DNA of 64,000 nt, taken from Leucobacter luti (GTDB lineage: Bacteria > Actinomycetota > Actinomycetes > Actinomycetales > Microbacteriaceae). A program made the position numbers and the translations under genes. The notes beneath the pieces are model-generated. The model was not told the DNA's origin. It did no database searches and saw nothing but the letters and a program-made list of their open reading frames with translations. The stretch covers positions 1 through 64,000 of the forward strand of contig NZ_SHKI01000006.1 of the NCBI RefSeq assembly GCF_004217175.1, read 5' to 3'. Below, in pieces: positions 1-7,809 of the stretch (positions are counted from its first letter, which is position 1; each line of letters opens with the position of its first letter).

Positions 1-87
1 GGTCACATTCCGAACCCGGAAGCTAAGACTGACTGCGCCGATGGTACTGCACTCGGGAGGGTGTGGGAGAGTAGGACACCGCCGGAC
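1..87 (+). rRNA. rrf: 5S ribosomal RNA, 3' part
   Basis: The first ~87 bases match the distal two thirds of an actinobacterial 5S rRNA: the CCGAACCCGGAAGCTAAG block (loop B/helix III), GGTACTGCACTCGGGAGG, and the closing GAGTAGG-ACACCGCCGGAC segment are all readable. The 5' end lies outside the window, so an rRNA operon is expected immediately upstream. The exact 3' end is placed by similarity to the family and may be off by a base or two. Confidence 0.95.
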
Positions 88-100
88 ACCTTTTAGGGAA

Positions 101-140
101 GCCTCAGAACACGCACCAGTGATGGTGCGGGTTCTGGGGC
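101..140 (+). terminator. rRNA operon terminator
   Basis: A long hairpin starts 13 bases after the 5S rRNA: the left arm GCCTCAGAAC-CGCACC pairs with GGTGCG-GTTCTGGGGC around a short AGTGAT loop, followed by TTT. This is the expected intrinsic terminator of the rRNA operon. Confidence 0.85.
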
Positions 141-235
141 TTTCCGCATTTGTGCACCCAAAAACACACACCCACGGCCCGCGTCGGGCGGCTCGCCCGC
201 GCGCTTGCCCGTGGGGCCCCGCTCGCGAACGCGAG

Positions 236-241
236 TAGACT
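236..241 (+). promoter_or_regulatory. -10 box TAGACT for the glyS leader
   Basis: TAGACT fits the actinobacterial -10 consensus TANNNT and ends exactly 6 nt before an ATG at 248. No good -35 is visible. It would place the transcript start at or very close to that ATG. Confidence 0.5.
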
Positions 242-247
242 GAACTG

Positions 248-295
248 ATGCCGGCAGCGCCGGTTCCCAAGATCCCCACTTGCACCTTGGAGTGA
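248..295 (+). CDS. Leaderless 15-codon upstream ORF before glyS
   Basis: ATG at 248 opens a 15-codon frame (MPAAPVPKIPTCTLE) that stops at TGA 293-295, only 9 nt before the glyS ATG at 305 and in the same phase. The -10 box TAGACT ends 6 nt upstream, so the peptide would be read from the very 5' end of the mRNA without a Shine-Dalgarno. Its last codons contain TTGGAG, the only plausible ribosome-binding site for glyS, so translation of the small frame and of glyS could be coupled. There are no glycine codons, so a classical glycine attenuator is not supported. Translation is an inference from position only; nothing is known of the peptide. Confidence 0.4.
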   Translation: MPAAPVPKIPTCTLE

Positions 296-304
296 TACAA
301 GAAA

Positions 305-1690
305 ATGGCTGAACAGTCCCGCCTTGATAAGGTCATCGCCCTCGCCCGCCACCGCGGCTTCGTGTTCCAGGCGGGTGAGATCTACGGCGGATCCCGCTCC
401 GCGTGGGACTACGGCCCCCTCGGCACGGCGCTGAAGGAGAACATCAAGCGCCAGTGGTGGAAGACCATGGTGCAGAAGCGTGACGACGTGGTCGGGATCG
501 ACTCGAGCGTCATCCTGCCCAAGCGCGTCTGGGAGGCCTCCGGCCACGTCGAGGTCTTCAGCGACCCGCTCGTCGAGTGCCTCCAGTGCCACAAACGCTA
601 CCGCGAGGACCACCTCCTCGAGGAGTTCGAGGAGAAGAAGGGCCGCGCCCCCGAGGGCGGGCTCGACGAGATCGTCTGCGTCAACTGCGGCACCCGCGGT
701 CAGTGGACCGAGCCCCGCGCCTTCTCCGGGCTGCTCAAGACCTACCTCGGCCCGGTCGATGACGAGGCCGGCATGCACTACCTCCGCCCCGAGACCGCGC
801 AGGGCATCTTCGTGAACTTCGCGAACGTGCTCCAGGCCGCGCGCATGAAGCCGCCGTTCGGCATCGGCCAGATCGGCAAGAGCTTCCGCAACGAGATCAC
901 GCCCGGAAACTTCATTTTCCGCACCCGCGAGTTCGAGCAGATGGAGATGGAGTTCTTCGTCGAGCCGGGCACGGACGAGGAGTGGCAGGAGTACTGGATG
1001 GCCGAGCGCATGCGCTGGTACACCGACCTCGGGATCGCCGCGGAGAACCTGCGCTTCTACGAGCACCCGAAAGAGAAGCTCTCGCACTACTCGAAGCGCA
1101 CCGCTGATATCGAGTACAAGTTTGGGTTCACTGGCAGCGAGTGGGGCGAGCTCGAGGGCATCGCCAACCGCACCAACTTCGACCTCACCACCCACTCGGA
1201 GCACTCCGGCAAGGACCTCAGCTTCTTCGACCAGACCAAGAACGAGCGGTACACCCCGTACGTGATTGAGCCGGCGGCGGGCCTCACGCGCTCGCTCATG
1301 GCCTTCCTCGTCGACGCGTACCGCGAGGAGGAGGTGCCGAACGCGAAGGGCGGCACCGACAAGCGGACGCTGCTCGCGCTCGATCCGCGCCTCGCGCCCG
1401 TGAAGGTCGCGGTGCTGCCGCTCAGCCGCAATGAGGCACTCTCGCCCGCTGCGCGCGAGATCGCCCAGGAACTGCGCGACGACTGGAACGTCGATTTCGA
1501 CGACTCGGGTGCGATCGGCCGCCGCTACCGGCGCCAGGACGAGATCGGCACGCCGTTCTGCGTCACGGTCGATTTCGACTCACTCGACGACAACGCGGTG
1601 ACCGTGCGCGAGCGCGACACGATGCAGCAGGAGCGCGTGCCGCGCGCCGAGCTGCACGCGTACCTCGCGTCACGCCTCCGCGGCGCGTAA
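305..1690 (+). CDS. glyQS: Glycine--tRNA ligase, single-chain dimeric type
   Basis: Cytosolic class II aminoacyl-tRNA synthetase that charges tRNA-Gly with glycine using ATP. The 461-residue length is normal for the alpha2 (GlyQS) form. The N-terminus [12 protein letters not shown]...WDYGPLG is the family hallmark; motif 2 is seen at F194-R195-N196-E197 within [21 protein letters not shown]-like sequence, motif 3 in [14 protein letters not shown], and the C-terminal anticodon-binding domain begins near [11 protein letters not shown] CxxC-type pair ([16 protein letters not shown]) in the insertion resembles a zinc knuckle. The ATG at 305 is chosen because the conserved N-terminus starts there; GGAG sits 12 nt upstream inside a tiny leader frame. 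The gene is monocistronic, followed by a strong hairpin. Confidence 0.97.
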   Translation: MAEQSRLDKVIALARHRGFVFQAGEIYGGSRSAWDYGPLGTALKENIKRQWWKTMVQKRDDVVGIDSSVILPKRVWEASGHVEVFSDPLVECLQCHKRYREDHLLEEFEEKKGRAPEGGLDEIVCVNCGTRGQWTEPRAFSGLLKTYLGPVDDEAGMHYLRPETAQGIFVNFANVLQAARMKPPFGIGQIGKSFRNEITPGNFIFRTREFEQMEMEFFVEPGTDEEWQEYWMAERMRWYTDLGIAAENLRFYEHPKEKLSHYSKRTADIEYKFGFTGSEWGELEGIANRTNFDLTTHSEHSGKDLSFFDQTKNERYTPYVIEPAAGLTRSLMAFLVDAYREEEVPNAKGGTDKRTLLALDPRLAPVKVAVLPLSRNEALSPAAREIAQELRDDWNVDFDDSGAIGRRYRRQDEIGTPFCVTVDFDSLDDNAVTVRERDTMQQERVPRAELHAYLASRLRGA

Positions 1691-1727
1691 CCGCCACGTT
1701 CCCGCGGGCGCTGCACGCCGCCCGCTG

Positions 1728-1765
1728 CACCTCAGCCCCGAGCCCGCTGGCTCGGGACTGAGGTG
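1728..1765 (+). terminator. Hairpin terminator after glyS
   Basis: A 17-bp stem with one mismatch (CACCTCAG-CCCCGAGCC pairing with GGCTCGGG-CTGAGGTG) closes a CGCT loop 37 nt after the glyS stop. It lacks a T-run, as is common at high GC. Confidence 0.75.
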
Positions 1766-1847
1766 TATCCGGGGCCGGCGCGGGCCCGCAGCTGCGAGAT
1801 CACCGGGCCGGGGCTCCGGGCACGGCGCGGGATGAAAGAATAGGGAC

Positions 1848-3014
1848 ATGACGAGCACTGGCCCGGACCACACACCCCAGCCCGATCCGGCAGGGACCCC
1901 GCCGGTTCACGAGAGCCTCACGCCGCAGCCCGCGCTCGGCGCTCCGCAGCCCGCCGGGTCTGCCGTGCCGCCACAGTGGGCGTGGGCGCAGCCGACGCAG
2001 GTGCAGACCGTCGAGACCGAGCCCCTCGAGTACCACCGCCTACTGCGCGGCACGCAGAACTATCGCTGGTGGAAGCCGCTCATGCTCCTCCTCCTCTCTG
2101 GAGTGTACTTCGGCGTGTTCACGGTGGTGGTGACGATCGCGTTCGTGCCGCTCATGATGGCGTTCGACCCGGAGTACGCGTTCGAGGTGTCGACCGGTGC
2201 CGCCGAGATGCTCGACACGCAGCGCCCGATCTCGATCCTGCTCAGCATGGTGTCGATCATCGTCATGATTCCCGCGGTGCTGCTTGCGATGCTCACGATG
2301 GGCATGCGGCCGATGGGGCGGGTCTGGTCGGTGGCGACACGGATCCGCTGGGGCATGCTCGGCAAGCTCTTCCTGGCCGCCGTGGTCTCGGTGATCGTGC
2401 TCAACGCGGTCGGGATCGGCGTCGAGATGCTGCTCAACCCGGTCGTGGTCTCAGAGCCCGTTGAGTCCGCTACCGAGTTCGACGTGAACGCCGCGCTGCT
2501 GTCGCTCCTCTTCATCGTGCTCCTGGTGCCCTTCCAAGCGACCGCCGAGGAAGTGGTGTTCCGCGGCCTGTTTATGCAGGTGCTCGGCTCCTGGCTCAAG
2601 AGCCCCTGGTTCGCGATCCTGATCCCGTCGATCGGATTCGCGCTCGCACACATCTACGACATCTGGGGCCTCGCGGCGGTTGGCCTGATGGGCGGCGTCG
2701 CCGCCTGGCTCACCTGGCGCACCGGTGGGCTCGAGGCAGCGATCGCGATCCACGTGGTGAACAACCTGATCGCCTTTGGCTTCATGACGGCGGGCTTCGG
2801 TGGCGAGACCGCGCAGACCGCGGACGGCGGCGGGGTGGGCACGCTCGTGGGCGAGGTCGCCGGGCTGGGCGTGTTCATCTGGCTCACGCTGCGGATCTTC
2901 GCGCGCGGCGGCCACGGACGCACGCGCATCGACCTCGTCACCGTGCAGGTGCCGCTCACGGTCGCACCGCACCAGGCGGCGGCGCAGGGAGAGGCGGGAT
3001 CGCACGGTGCATGA
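1848..3014 (+). CDS. CPBP-family (CAAX/Abi) intramembrane metalloprotease
   Basis: Predicted integral membrane protease or protease-like protein of the Abi/CPBP (RCE1-related) superfamily. The first ~65 residues are a proline-rich cytoplasmic tail, then about eight hydrophobic segments. The catalytic motifs are intact: E234-E235-VVF-R239 (EExxxR) and F264xxxH268 in GFALAH, with a later HVVNN segment supplying the third family motif. In bacteria these proteins process prenylated or bacteriocin-type peptides or act as immunity or sorting factors; the substrate here is unknown. The end overlaps the next gene by 8 bases, so the two are probably co-transcribed. The start is supported by position only; GGGA precedes the ATG. 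Confidence 0.85.
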   Translation: MTSTGPDHTPQPDPAGTPPVHESLTPQPALGAPQPAGSAVPPQWAWAQPTQVQTVETEPLEYHRLLRGTQNYRWWKPLMLLLLSGVYFGVFTVVVTIAFVPLMMAFDPEYAFEVSTGAAEMLDTQRPISILLSMVSIIVMIPAVLLAMLTMGMRPMGRVWSVATRIRWGMLGKLFLAAVVSVIVLNAVGIGVEMLLNPVVVSEPVESATEFDVNAALLSLLFIVLLVPFQATAEEVVFRGLFMQVLGSWLKSPWFAILIPSIGFALAHIYDIWGLAAVGLMGGVAAWLTWRTGGLEAAIAIHVVNNLIAFGFMTAGFGGETAQTADGGGVGTLVGEVAGLGVFIWLTLRIFARGGHGRTRIDLVTVQVPLTVAPHQAAAQGEAGSHGA

Positions 3015-4398
3015 TGCAGTGGTGATCGGCGACGGAATTCCCGAGCTCGCCGCCGCGCTTGAGCTCGCCGAGGTGGGGCTGCGCGTGCTCGTCACGCCGT
3101 TCGCTGCGCCGGAGCCGCACCCGGCCCCGGCGGACGTGGCGCCGCACCCGGACTCGTGCGACACGGCCGGGCTCCGCGACCCGGACGGCACGCTGCGTGA
3201 GTTCGTGACGTACGTGGCGACCCCGGTGGCCGCGCCCGGCGCGGCCGCGGCGCCGGCCGACCCCGCACTGAGCCCGGCCCTGACACCCCCGGCCCCCGTG
3301 CTCGTGCGCGGGGCGAAGGGCGAGTGGGTGCCGCAGCCGCAGCCCGCGGTGTGGGGGATCCCGGCGGTGCCGCTCGCAACCGACACCATGGCCGCGCTCG
3401 GCGGCGGTGCCGCGATGCGCGCGTGGCTCGATCGGATCCGGCCCGTGCTGACGATCGGAAAGACGCACGAGTTCGGCGCGCTCGTGCGCAGCCGCATGGG
3501 GCGCGCGGTGCTCACCACGCTCGTCGATCCCCTCGCGCGCGAGGCCTACGGGGTCGCACCGGAGCAGATCGATGCGGCGATCATCGCGCCCGGGCTCAAC
3601 GAGGCGCTCACGCGCTTGGGTACCCTTTCGGGCGCGGTGCTCGACTATGCCGAGCGCGAGGTTGCACGTGAAACCACGGTGCGTCCTGCGACCGGCTGGG
3701 GGGCGCTGCGCGCGGCGCTCGTCGCCCGACTGCGGCTCTACGCCGTCGTATTCGCGGAGGTTCCTGCCGCGCGCTTCACGCGGGCGGAGGAGCTCTGGGA
3801 GATTGAGTTCCCAGACGGTGTGCGGCCCGAGTCTGGGCGCGCAGTGATCCACGGGAGCCGTGCCGAGGCGCCGGGGATCCCAACCGCCCCCGCCGCGACG
3901 GGTCTTGACGCGCTGCTTGGTGGCCAGCGTCGACTCCTCGGGGAGATCGCAATCGCGGACCCAGAGCTTCCCGCGAGCCACGCGGCCTGGCCCGCGGTGC
4001 AGGCGGTCGCACTCGCCGACGGCACGCGCTGCGCCGTGCGCTTTGAGCGGACTGCGCGGGCCACCGGCCCCGAGTGGGTTGCGCGGGTTGCCGGAGCGGC
4101 GGGAGTGGGCCCCGATCCGGAGCCCGCGGCGGCGGCCGCTATCGTCACCGAGGCCGTACGCGCCGCTGGCGGGACACCCACAGAATCAATTCCGCGTGTG
4201 TCAATGCCGTTTGCGCCATATGCGACCGTGCGGGAGCGCGACGCCGCTGTGGCCGCCCTCGAAGCCTTGTGCCAGGCGCACCCGGGGCAGGTGCCGACAG
4301 GCGTGGGACTCCACGGCGGCGATCTCGCGACCGCGGTTGCCGACGCGCGGCTGCGGGCCGTGCAGTTGCGCCGCCACCTCACCGGGATCGCCGACTGA
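3007..4398 (+). CDS. Protoporphyrinogen/coproporphyrinogen oxidase-like FAD protein
   Basis: About 463 residues from a GTG start at 3007, which overlaps the preceding stop (GTGCATGA). The N-terminus VVIGDGIPELAAALELAEVG is a dinucleotide-binding beta-alpha-beta unit, and the C-terminus GVGLHGGDLATAVADAR resembles the FAD-closing motif of HemG/HemY-type oxidases. The middle segment DPLAREAYGVAPEQID...APGLNEALTRLGTLSGAV matches the substrate-domain pattern of this family. If active it would oxidise copro- or protoporphyrinogen in haem synthesis. Deviations are visible: the glycine motif reads GDGIPE rather than GGGISG, and the acidic residue that normally ends the second strand is replaced by TPF. 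hemD lies 1.4 kb downstream, which supports a tetrapyrrole role, but a divergent non-haem oxidoreductase is possible. Confidence 0.65.
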   Translation: MHDAVVIGDGIPELAAALELAEVGLRVLVTPFAAPEPHPAPADVAPHPDSCDTAGLRDPDGTLREFVTYVATPVAAPGAAAAPADPALSPALTPPAPVLVRGAKGEWVPQPQPAVWGIPAVPLATDTMAALGGGAAMRAWLDRIRPVLTIGKTHEFGALVRSRMGRAVLTTLVDPLAREAYGVAPEQIDAAIIAPGLNEALTRLGTLSGAVLDYAEREVARETTVRPATGWGALRAALVARLRLYAVVFAEVPAARFTRAEELWEIEFPDGVRPESGRAVIHGSRAEAPGIPTAPAATGLDALLGGQRRLLGEIAIADPELPASHAAWPAVQAVALADGTRCAVRFERTARATGPEWVARVAGAAGVGPDPEPAAAAAIVTEAVRAAGGTPTESIPRVSMPFAPYATVRERDAAVAALEALCQAHPGQVPTGVGLHGGDLATAVADARLRAVQLRRHLTGIAD

Positions 4399-4497
4399 GC
4401 GAAATTTCGGGGCCTATATAACCGAATCGGTATGCAGAGTCCGGCGGCCGGGAGTAGGCTGATCAGGACTACGGAACGCAAACGGCTGGAGGCAGGC

Positions 4498-4848
4498 ATG
4501 AAGGGCAAGATCGCATTCGTTCTCGGCGCGGCCGTGGGCTACGTGCTGGGAACGCGCGCTGGTCGTGAGCGCTACGAGCAGATCAAGCGCGGCGCGCAGA
4601 CGGTGTGGAACACCGAGCCGGTGCAGCGCGGGGTCGGTGTGGTGCGCACCGCCGCCCAGGGCCGCGTCGACGAGCTGAAGGACAGCGTGGTTCGCGCCGG
4701 GAAGGGCGCGTACGCCGCGCTCACCCGCGACCGCGATGGCGCGCAGCCGGCGGCACCCGCGCCCGCAGCGAGGTCGGCGGCAGCGAGGCCGGCGCCTGGG
4801 TCGCAGACGGAGCCAGTGGCCCCCGCGAACACGGACGGTACCGACTAA
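4498..4848 (+). CDS. YtxH-like small membrane protein
   Basis: 116-residue protein opening with MKGKIAFVLGAAVGYVLGTRAGRERYEQI, the typical YtxH/gas-vesicle-G-like start: one short glycine-rich membrane helix followed directly by a TRAGRERY box. The remainder is an amphipathic helix and a low-complexity Ala/Pro tail. No enzyme motif is present; the function is unknown, probably envelope- or stress-related. GGAGG ends 5 nt before the ATG at 4498, which fixes the start, and TAGGCT at 4455-4460 is a plausible -10. The stop codon shares a base with the next start (TAATG), the first link of a three-gene envelope operon. Confidence 0.8.
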   Translation: MKGKIAFVLGAAVGYVLGTRAGRERYEQIKRGAQTVWNTEPVQRGVGVVRTAAQGRVDELKDSVVRAGKGAYAALTRDRDGAQPAAPAPAARSAAARPAPGSQTEPVAPANTDGTD

Positions 4849-5360
4849 TGCGCAACAAGGACCAGGCCGGCACGTTCGAGCTGCTGTCCCGCCTGCCGCA
4901 GCAGGTGGTGTCTCTCGCCAAGATTGAGTACGACAACGCCAAGCGTGAGATCGCGTCGAAGGCAAAGAAGGCCGGGATCGGCGCAGGCGCGATCACGATC
5001 GCGCTGTTCTTCGTGTTCTTCATGCTGCAGGCGCTCGTGATGGCCGCCATTGCGGCGCTCGCGCTCGTCTGGCCGTGGTGGCTCGCCGCCCTCGTGGTCG
5101 CGGCCGCGCTGCTGGTGCTCGCCGCCGTTGCGGTCTTCGCGGGGGTGAAGCTGATCCAGCGCGGCAATCCCGTGCCCGAGGACACGCTCGATCGGGTGGG
5201 CCACGACGTCGCAGCGATGAGCGACGTCCGGTTCAACTCGACGGCGCCGACCGCCGGCGCGGACCGGCAGGCTGCCGCCCGGCCCACGGCTGCGCCGCGC
5301 CCGACTCCGGGCTCCTCCAACAGAATGCCGCGGGCCGGCGAAGAAGGGAACTGGCGATGA
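4848..5360 (+). CDS. Phage-holin-family (actinobacterial holin superfamily III) membrane protein
   Basis: 170 residues starting at the ATG inside TAATG. An amphipathic N-terminus (SLAKIEYDNAKREIASKAKK) precedes two long hydrophobic segments at roughly residues 45-72 and 78-105, then a polar Pro/Ala-rich tail. This is the DUF1469/Actinobacteriophage holin superfamily III architecture, which in chromosomes occurs beside YtxH-like and DUF3618 proteins exactly as here. Despite the family name nothing phage-like surrounds it; a house-keeping envelope role is more likely. Overlaps the next start by 4 bases (ATGA). Confidence 0.8.
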   Translation: MRNKDQAGTFELLSRLPQQVVSLAKIEYDNAKREIASKAKKAGIGAGAITIALFFVFFMLQALVMAAIAALALVWPWWLAALVVAAALLVLAAVAVFAGVKLIQRGNPVPEDTLDRVGHDVAAMSDVRFNSTAPTAGADRQAAARPTAAPRPTPGSSNRMPRAGEEGNWR

Positions 5361-5617
5361 GCGCACAGGACCGCGAGCGCGGTGTCGCGGAGGCGCAGCA
5401 GGCGCGTGAGGAGCTCTATGACACGCTCACGCAGCTGCAGGGCCGGCTGAACTACGCGCAGCGGATCGACGACTCGGTCGCTGACGCGAAGCGGCGGATC
5501 GCCGCGGAGAAAGCGCAGAACCCGTTGCGATTCGCCGCCGCAGTCGCCGGCGTCGCCGTGGTTGCGGGCCTGGTGGTGTGGGGCGTTGCCCGGGCGGTCG
5601 CACGGCGCCTCGACTGA
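5357..5617 (+). CDS. DUF3618 family protein
   Basis: 86-residue protein translated from the ATG of an ATGA overlap. A predicted long helix (AEAQQAREELYDTLTQLQGRLNY...AKRRIAAEKAQNP) is followed by one C-terminal membrane segment. This matches DUF3618, which is commonly the third gene behind YtxH-like and holin-like genes in actinobacteria. The conserved trio suggests one membrane-associated complex, but no biochemical function is established. The 189 nt after it, up to hemD, hold no gene. Confidence 0.75.
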   Translation: MSAQDRERGVAEAQQAREELYDTLTQLQGRLNYAQRIDDSVADAKRRIAAEKAQNPLRFAAAVAGVAVVAGLVVWGVARAVARRLD

Positions 5618-5806
5618 GGGTAGTCGCACAGCGATTCCGGGAGGTCACAGTTCGATTGCGTTCTGGTGTCCGGACGCGTTCGTTTTGCTTCCACGGGGCC
5701 TCGGGGTAAGAATAGGGTCAACGGTTTTCCGTAGCAGTGACCAGCTCCAGGTCCTCGAGTGACTATTGAGTTGGTCTTTTCTTGTTGTTTCGAGTGAGTG
5801 GGGTCT

Positions 5807-6598
5807 ATGTCGTCTGAGGCGAAACCGCTCAGTGGCCTGCGGGTGCTTATCCCGCGCGGTGGCCCGTGGGGGGATTTAGTTTCGAGGGCGCTGCGTGAGC
5901 GTGGGGCTCACACGGTGACTGCGCCGCTCGTTGATTTTGCGCACACGAGCGAAGAGGATCAGCTCGTCGACGCGCTCAAGCGACTTGAAGCTGGCGAGTT
6001 TGATTGGATGACCGCGACCAGCTCGACGGTCGCCGACGTGCTCACGCACCACAACGCGGTGATCCCGCAGGAGACCAACGTCGCAGTGGTCGGCGAGGCA
6101 ACCGCGGTCGCGTTTCGCGACGCCGGATACCACATCACCCGCACTCCCGAGCGCGAGAACAGCACGCACGCGCTGCTTGAAGAGTGGTCCGAGATCGACA
6201 CCGGCGACGTACTGAAGGTGCTCACGCTGCGCTCCGACGTCGCCATCCCGGTACTCACTGAGGGGCTCATTGATCGCGGCCACGACGTGACCCAGGTGCT
6301 CGCGTTCCGCACGGTCGGGGTGCCGGCTTCGGTGCACATTCGGGAAGACATTGAGTCCGGTCGCATCAACGCACTCCTCGTCGCCTCAGCGAAGATCGCG
6401 GAGGAGGTCGCGGCGCAGTTCCCGCAGCTGCCCGAGAACACGATCGTCGCGTGCGTTGGTGTAAACACGCTTGAGGTCGCCGCAGCGCTGGGGCTGCCCG
6501 ATGACGCCGACGATCCGGCACACGCAGACTACGAGCTCAAGCGGGCGCTGATCGAGTCGGTCGAGTCGGTCATCGACCAGAGCGACATGCTGGACTGA
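5807..6598 (+). CDS. hemD: Uroporphyrinogen-III synthase
   Basis: Cytosolic enzyme that closes and inverts ring D of hydroxymethylbilane to give uroporphyrinogen III. About 263 residues, the usual length. The sequence has the family's two-lobe pattern: GLRVLIPRGG...RALRERGAHTVTAPLVDF at the N-terminus, DWMTATSSTVADVL, VAVVGEATAVAFRDAG, a mirrored second lobe with VLTLRSDVAIPVLTEGL, and ALLVASAKIAEEV near the end. The ATG at 5807 has GGGG just upstream; a GTG at 5798 in the same frame is an alternative start. Two bases separate its stop from the next gene, so they are co-transcribed. Sequence identity in this family is always low, so the call rests on layout. Confidence 0.8.
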   Translation: MSSEAKPLSGLRVLIPRGGPWGDLVSRALRERGAHTVTAPLVDFAHTSEEDQLVDALKRLEAGEFDWMTATSSTVADVLTHHNAVIPQETNVAVVGEATAVAFRDAGYHITRTPERENSTHALLEEWSEIDTGDVLKVLTLRSDVAIPVLTEGLIDRGHDVTQVLAFRTVGVPASVHIREDIESGRINALLVASAKIAEEVAAQFPQLPENTIVACVGVNTLEVAAALGLPDDADDPAHADYELKRALIESVESVIDQSDMLD

Positions 6599-6601
6599 GC
6601 G

Positions 6602-7027
6602 ATGGCGCGGGTAGAGGTGCACAGCGACCGGGTGGTCATTCGCCTGACGAGCGCAGAAAAGCTTGCGTCGCTTCGGCGGCGCGACATTACGCTCGACCGC
6701 TCAGCGATCACCTCGGCAGTGATCACCGACGATCCGTGGGTGTGGCTGCGCGGCGTGCGCTCGCCGGGAACCCACCTCCCCGGCACGCTCGCGTCCGGGA
6801 CGTGGCGCAGCTTCGCTGGCCGCGACTTCGTTCTGGCGCGCAAGGGCCGCGAAGCGGTGATTATCGACCTCGAGGGCGCTCCCGAGTCGTCGGAGGACCG
6901 CGGCTGGGTGGGCGAGTACGACTCGTTCGCTCGGGTGATCCTCTCGACCACGCACGCCGCCGAGCTCGTGCGTGCGCTGCGGCTCGATGACGGCGAGGGC
7001 GGCGTCACGGTCGATACCGAGGGTTAG
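6602..7027 (+). CDS. Conserved PH-like hypothetical protein
   Basis: 141 residues, no membrane segment or signal peptide. The pattern of alternating strands (VEVHSDRVVIRLTSAEKLASL, AVITDDPWVWLRGVRSPGTHLPGTLASGTW, FVLARKGREAVIIDLEG) followed by a final helix with TTHAAELVRAL resembles the bacterial PH-like domain found in small actinobacterial proteins of unknown role. The start is 3 nt after the hemD stop, so it is probably translated from the same mRNA. The family name is tentative. Confidence 0.55.
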   Translation: MARVEVHSDRVVIRLTSAEKLASLRRRDITLDRSAITSAVITDDPWVWLRGVRSPGTHLPGTLASGTWRSFAGRDFVLARKGREAVIIDLEGAPESSEDRGWVGEYDSFARVILSTTHAAELVRALRLDDGEGGVTVDTEG

Positions 7028-7062
7028 CTGCGGCCGGGCTCACTGCCGGCAGCCAGATAGAA

Positions 7063-7107
7063 CGCGACAGGGCGCGTGCGAGATGATCTCGCACGCGCCC
7101 TGTCGCG
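7063..7107. terminator. Perfect 21-bp inverted repeat, bidirectional terminator
   Basis: Two perfectly complementary 21-nt arms (7063-7083 and 7087-7107) close a 3-nt TGA loop. It lies between converging genes (stop at 7027 on plus, stop at 7135 on minus) and would terminate both transcripts. Confidence 0.85.
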
Positions 7108-7134
7108 TGTTGCGGCGCGTGCCGCCGGGAGGAA

Positions 7135-7710
7135 CTAGTCGCGCGCGATGAACAGCGACTCGAGGTCGAAGCGGGTGCGGGGTGCCACCTCGCGCTCGCG
7201 CAGCGGCTCGGGGAGCTGGTCGGCGGAGCCGAGCGCGCCGATCACCATGACGGAGACGGGGCGGAACCGCGGGTCCACGGAGAACGCCGCGCTGATCGCC
7301 TCGCGGTCGAAGCCGCCCATCTGATGCACGTAGAGCCCCTCGGCGTGCGCCTGCACGCTGAGGTGCGCCACGGCCTGCCCCAGGTCGTACTCGGCCCACG
7401 GCTGCGGGTCGCCGGCCTCGGTGGTGACCTCGGCGAGGTTGACTACGAGCGCCGCGGCGCTGCCGGCCCAGGCGCGGTTGAAGCCCGCGAGCGTGTCCTC
7501 GATCGTGGTGAAGCTCTCGCTCCCGCGGCGCGCGACGATGAATCGCCAGGGCTGCGAGTTGTTGGCGCTCGGCGCCCAGCGCGCTGCCTCGAAGACGCCG
7601 CGGAGCGCGTTCTCGGGGAGCGTGTGCGCGGCGTCGAACGCGCGGGGGCTCCACCGCTCTGCGAGGGTGTCGAGTACGGGGGCGCTGGTGTGTGCGGTGC
7701 GCAGGCTCAC
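7135..7710 (-). CDS. Nitroreductase-family FMN oxidoreductase
   Basis: 191 residues from GTG 7710, chosen because AAGGAG lies about 10 nt upstream and the conserved fold begins just after. The N-terminal RWSPRAFD and ARWAPSANNSQPWRFIVARRG segments are the FMN-phosphate and ring-binding motifs of the nitroreductase superfamily; DLGQAVAHLSVQAHAEGLYVHQMGGFD is the central helix pair. Such soluble homodimers use NAD(P)H to reduce nitroaromatics, quinones or related electrophiles; the natural substrate cannot be told. It stands alone on the minus strand, 100 nt downstream of the AEC transporter gene stop. Confidence 0.88.
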   Translation of the reverse strand: MSLRTAHTSAPVLDTLAERWSPRAFDAAHTLPENALRGVFEAARWAPSANNSQPWRFIVARRGSESFTTIEDTLAGFNRAWAGSAAALVVNLAEVTTEAGDPQPWAEYDLGQAVAHLSVQAHAEGLYVHQMGGFDREAISAAFSVDPRFRPVSVMVIGALGSADQLPEPLREREVAPRTRFDLESLFIARD

Positions 7711-7809
7711 GGTGTGTGGTCTCCTTGGTGCTGGGTGTCTCGGGGCCCGGAAAGGGTTGCGGCCCGACCTCATTCAACGCCCCGCGGCGCGCGGATATTC
7801 CCGGTGCGG

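Noticed and set aside
104-1204. Open frame antisense to glyS
   Set aside because: Composition is that of a codon-shadow, and the plus-strand frame is an unmistakable glycyl-tRNA synthetase.
4848-5360. Prophage, because of the holin-family protein
   Set aside because: No lysin, structural or integrase gene is near; the YtxH-like/holin-like/DUF3618 trio is a normal chromosomal arrangement in actinobacteria.
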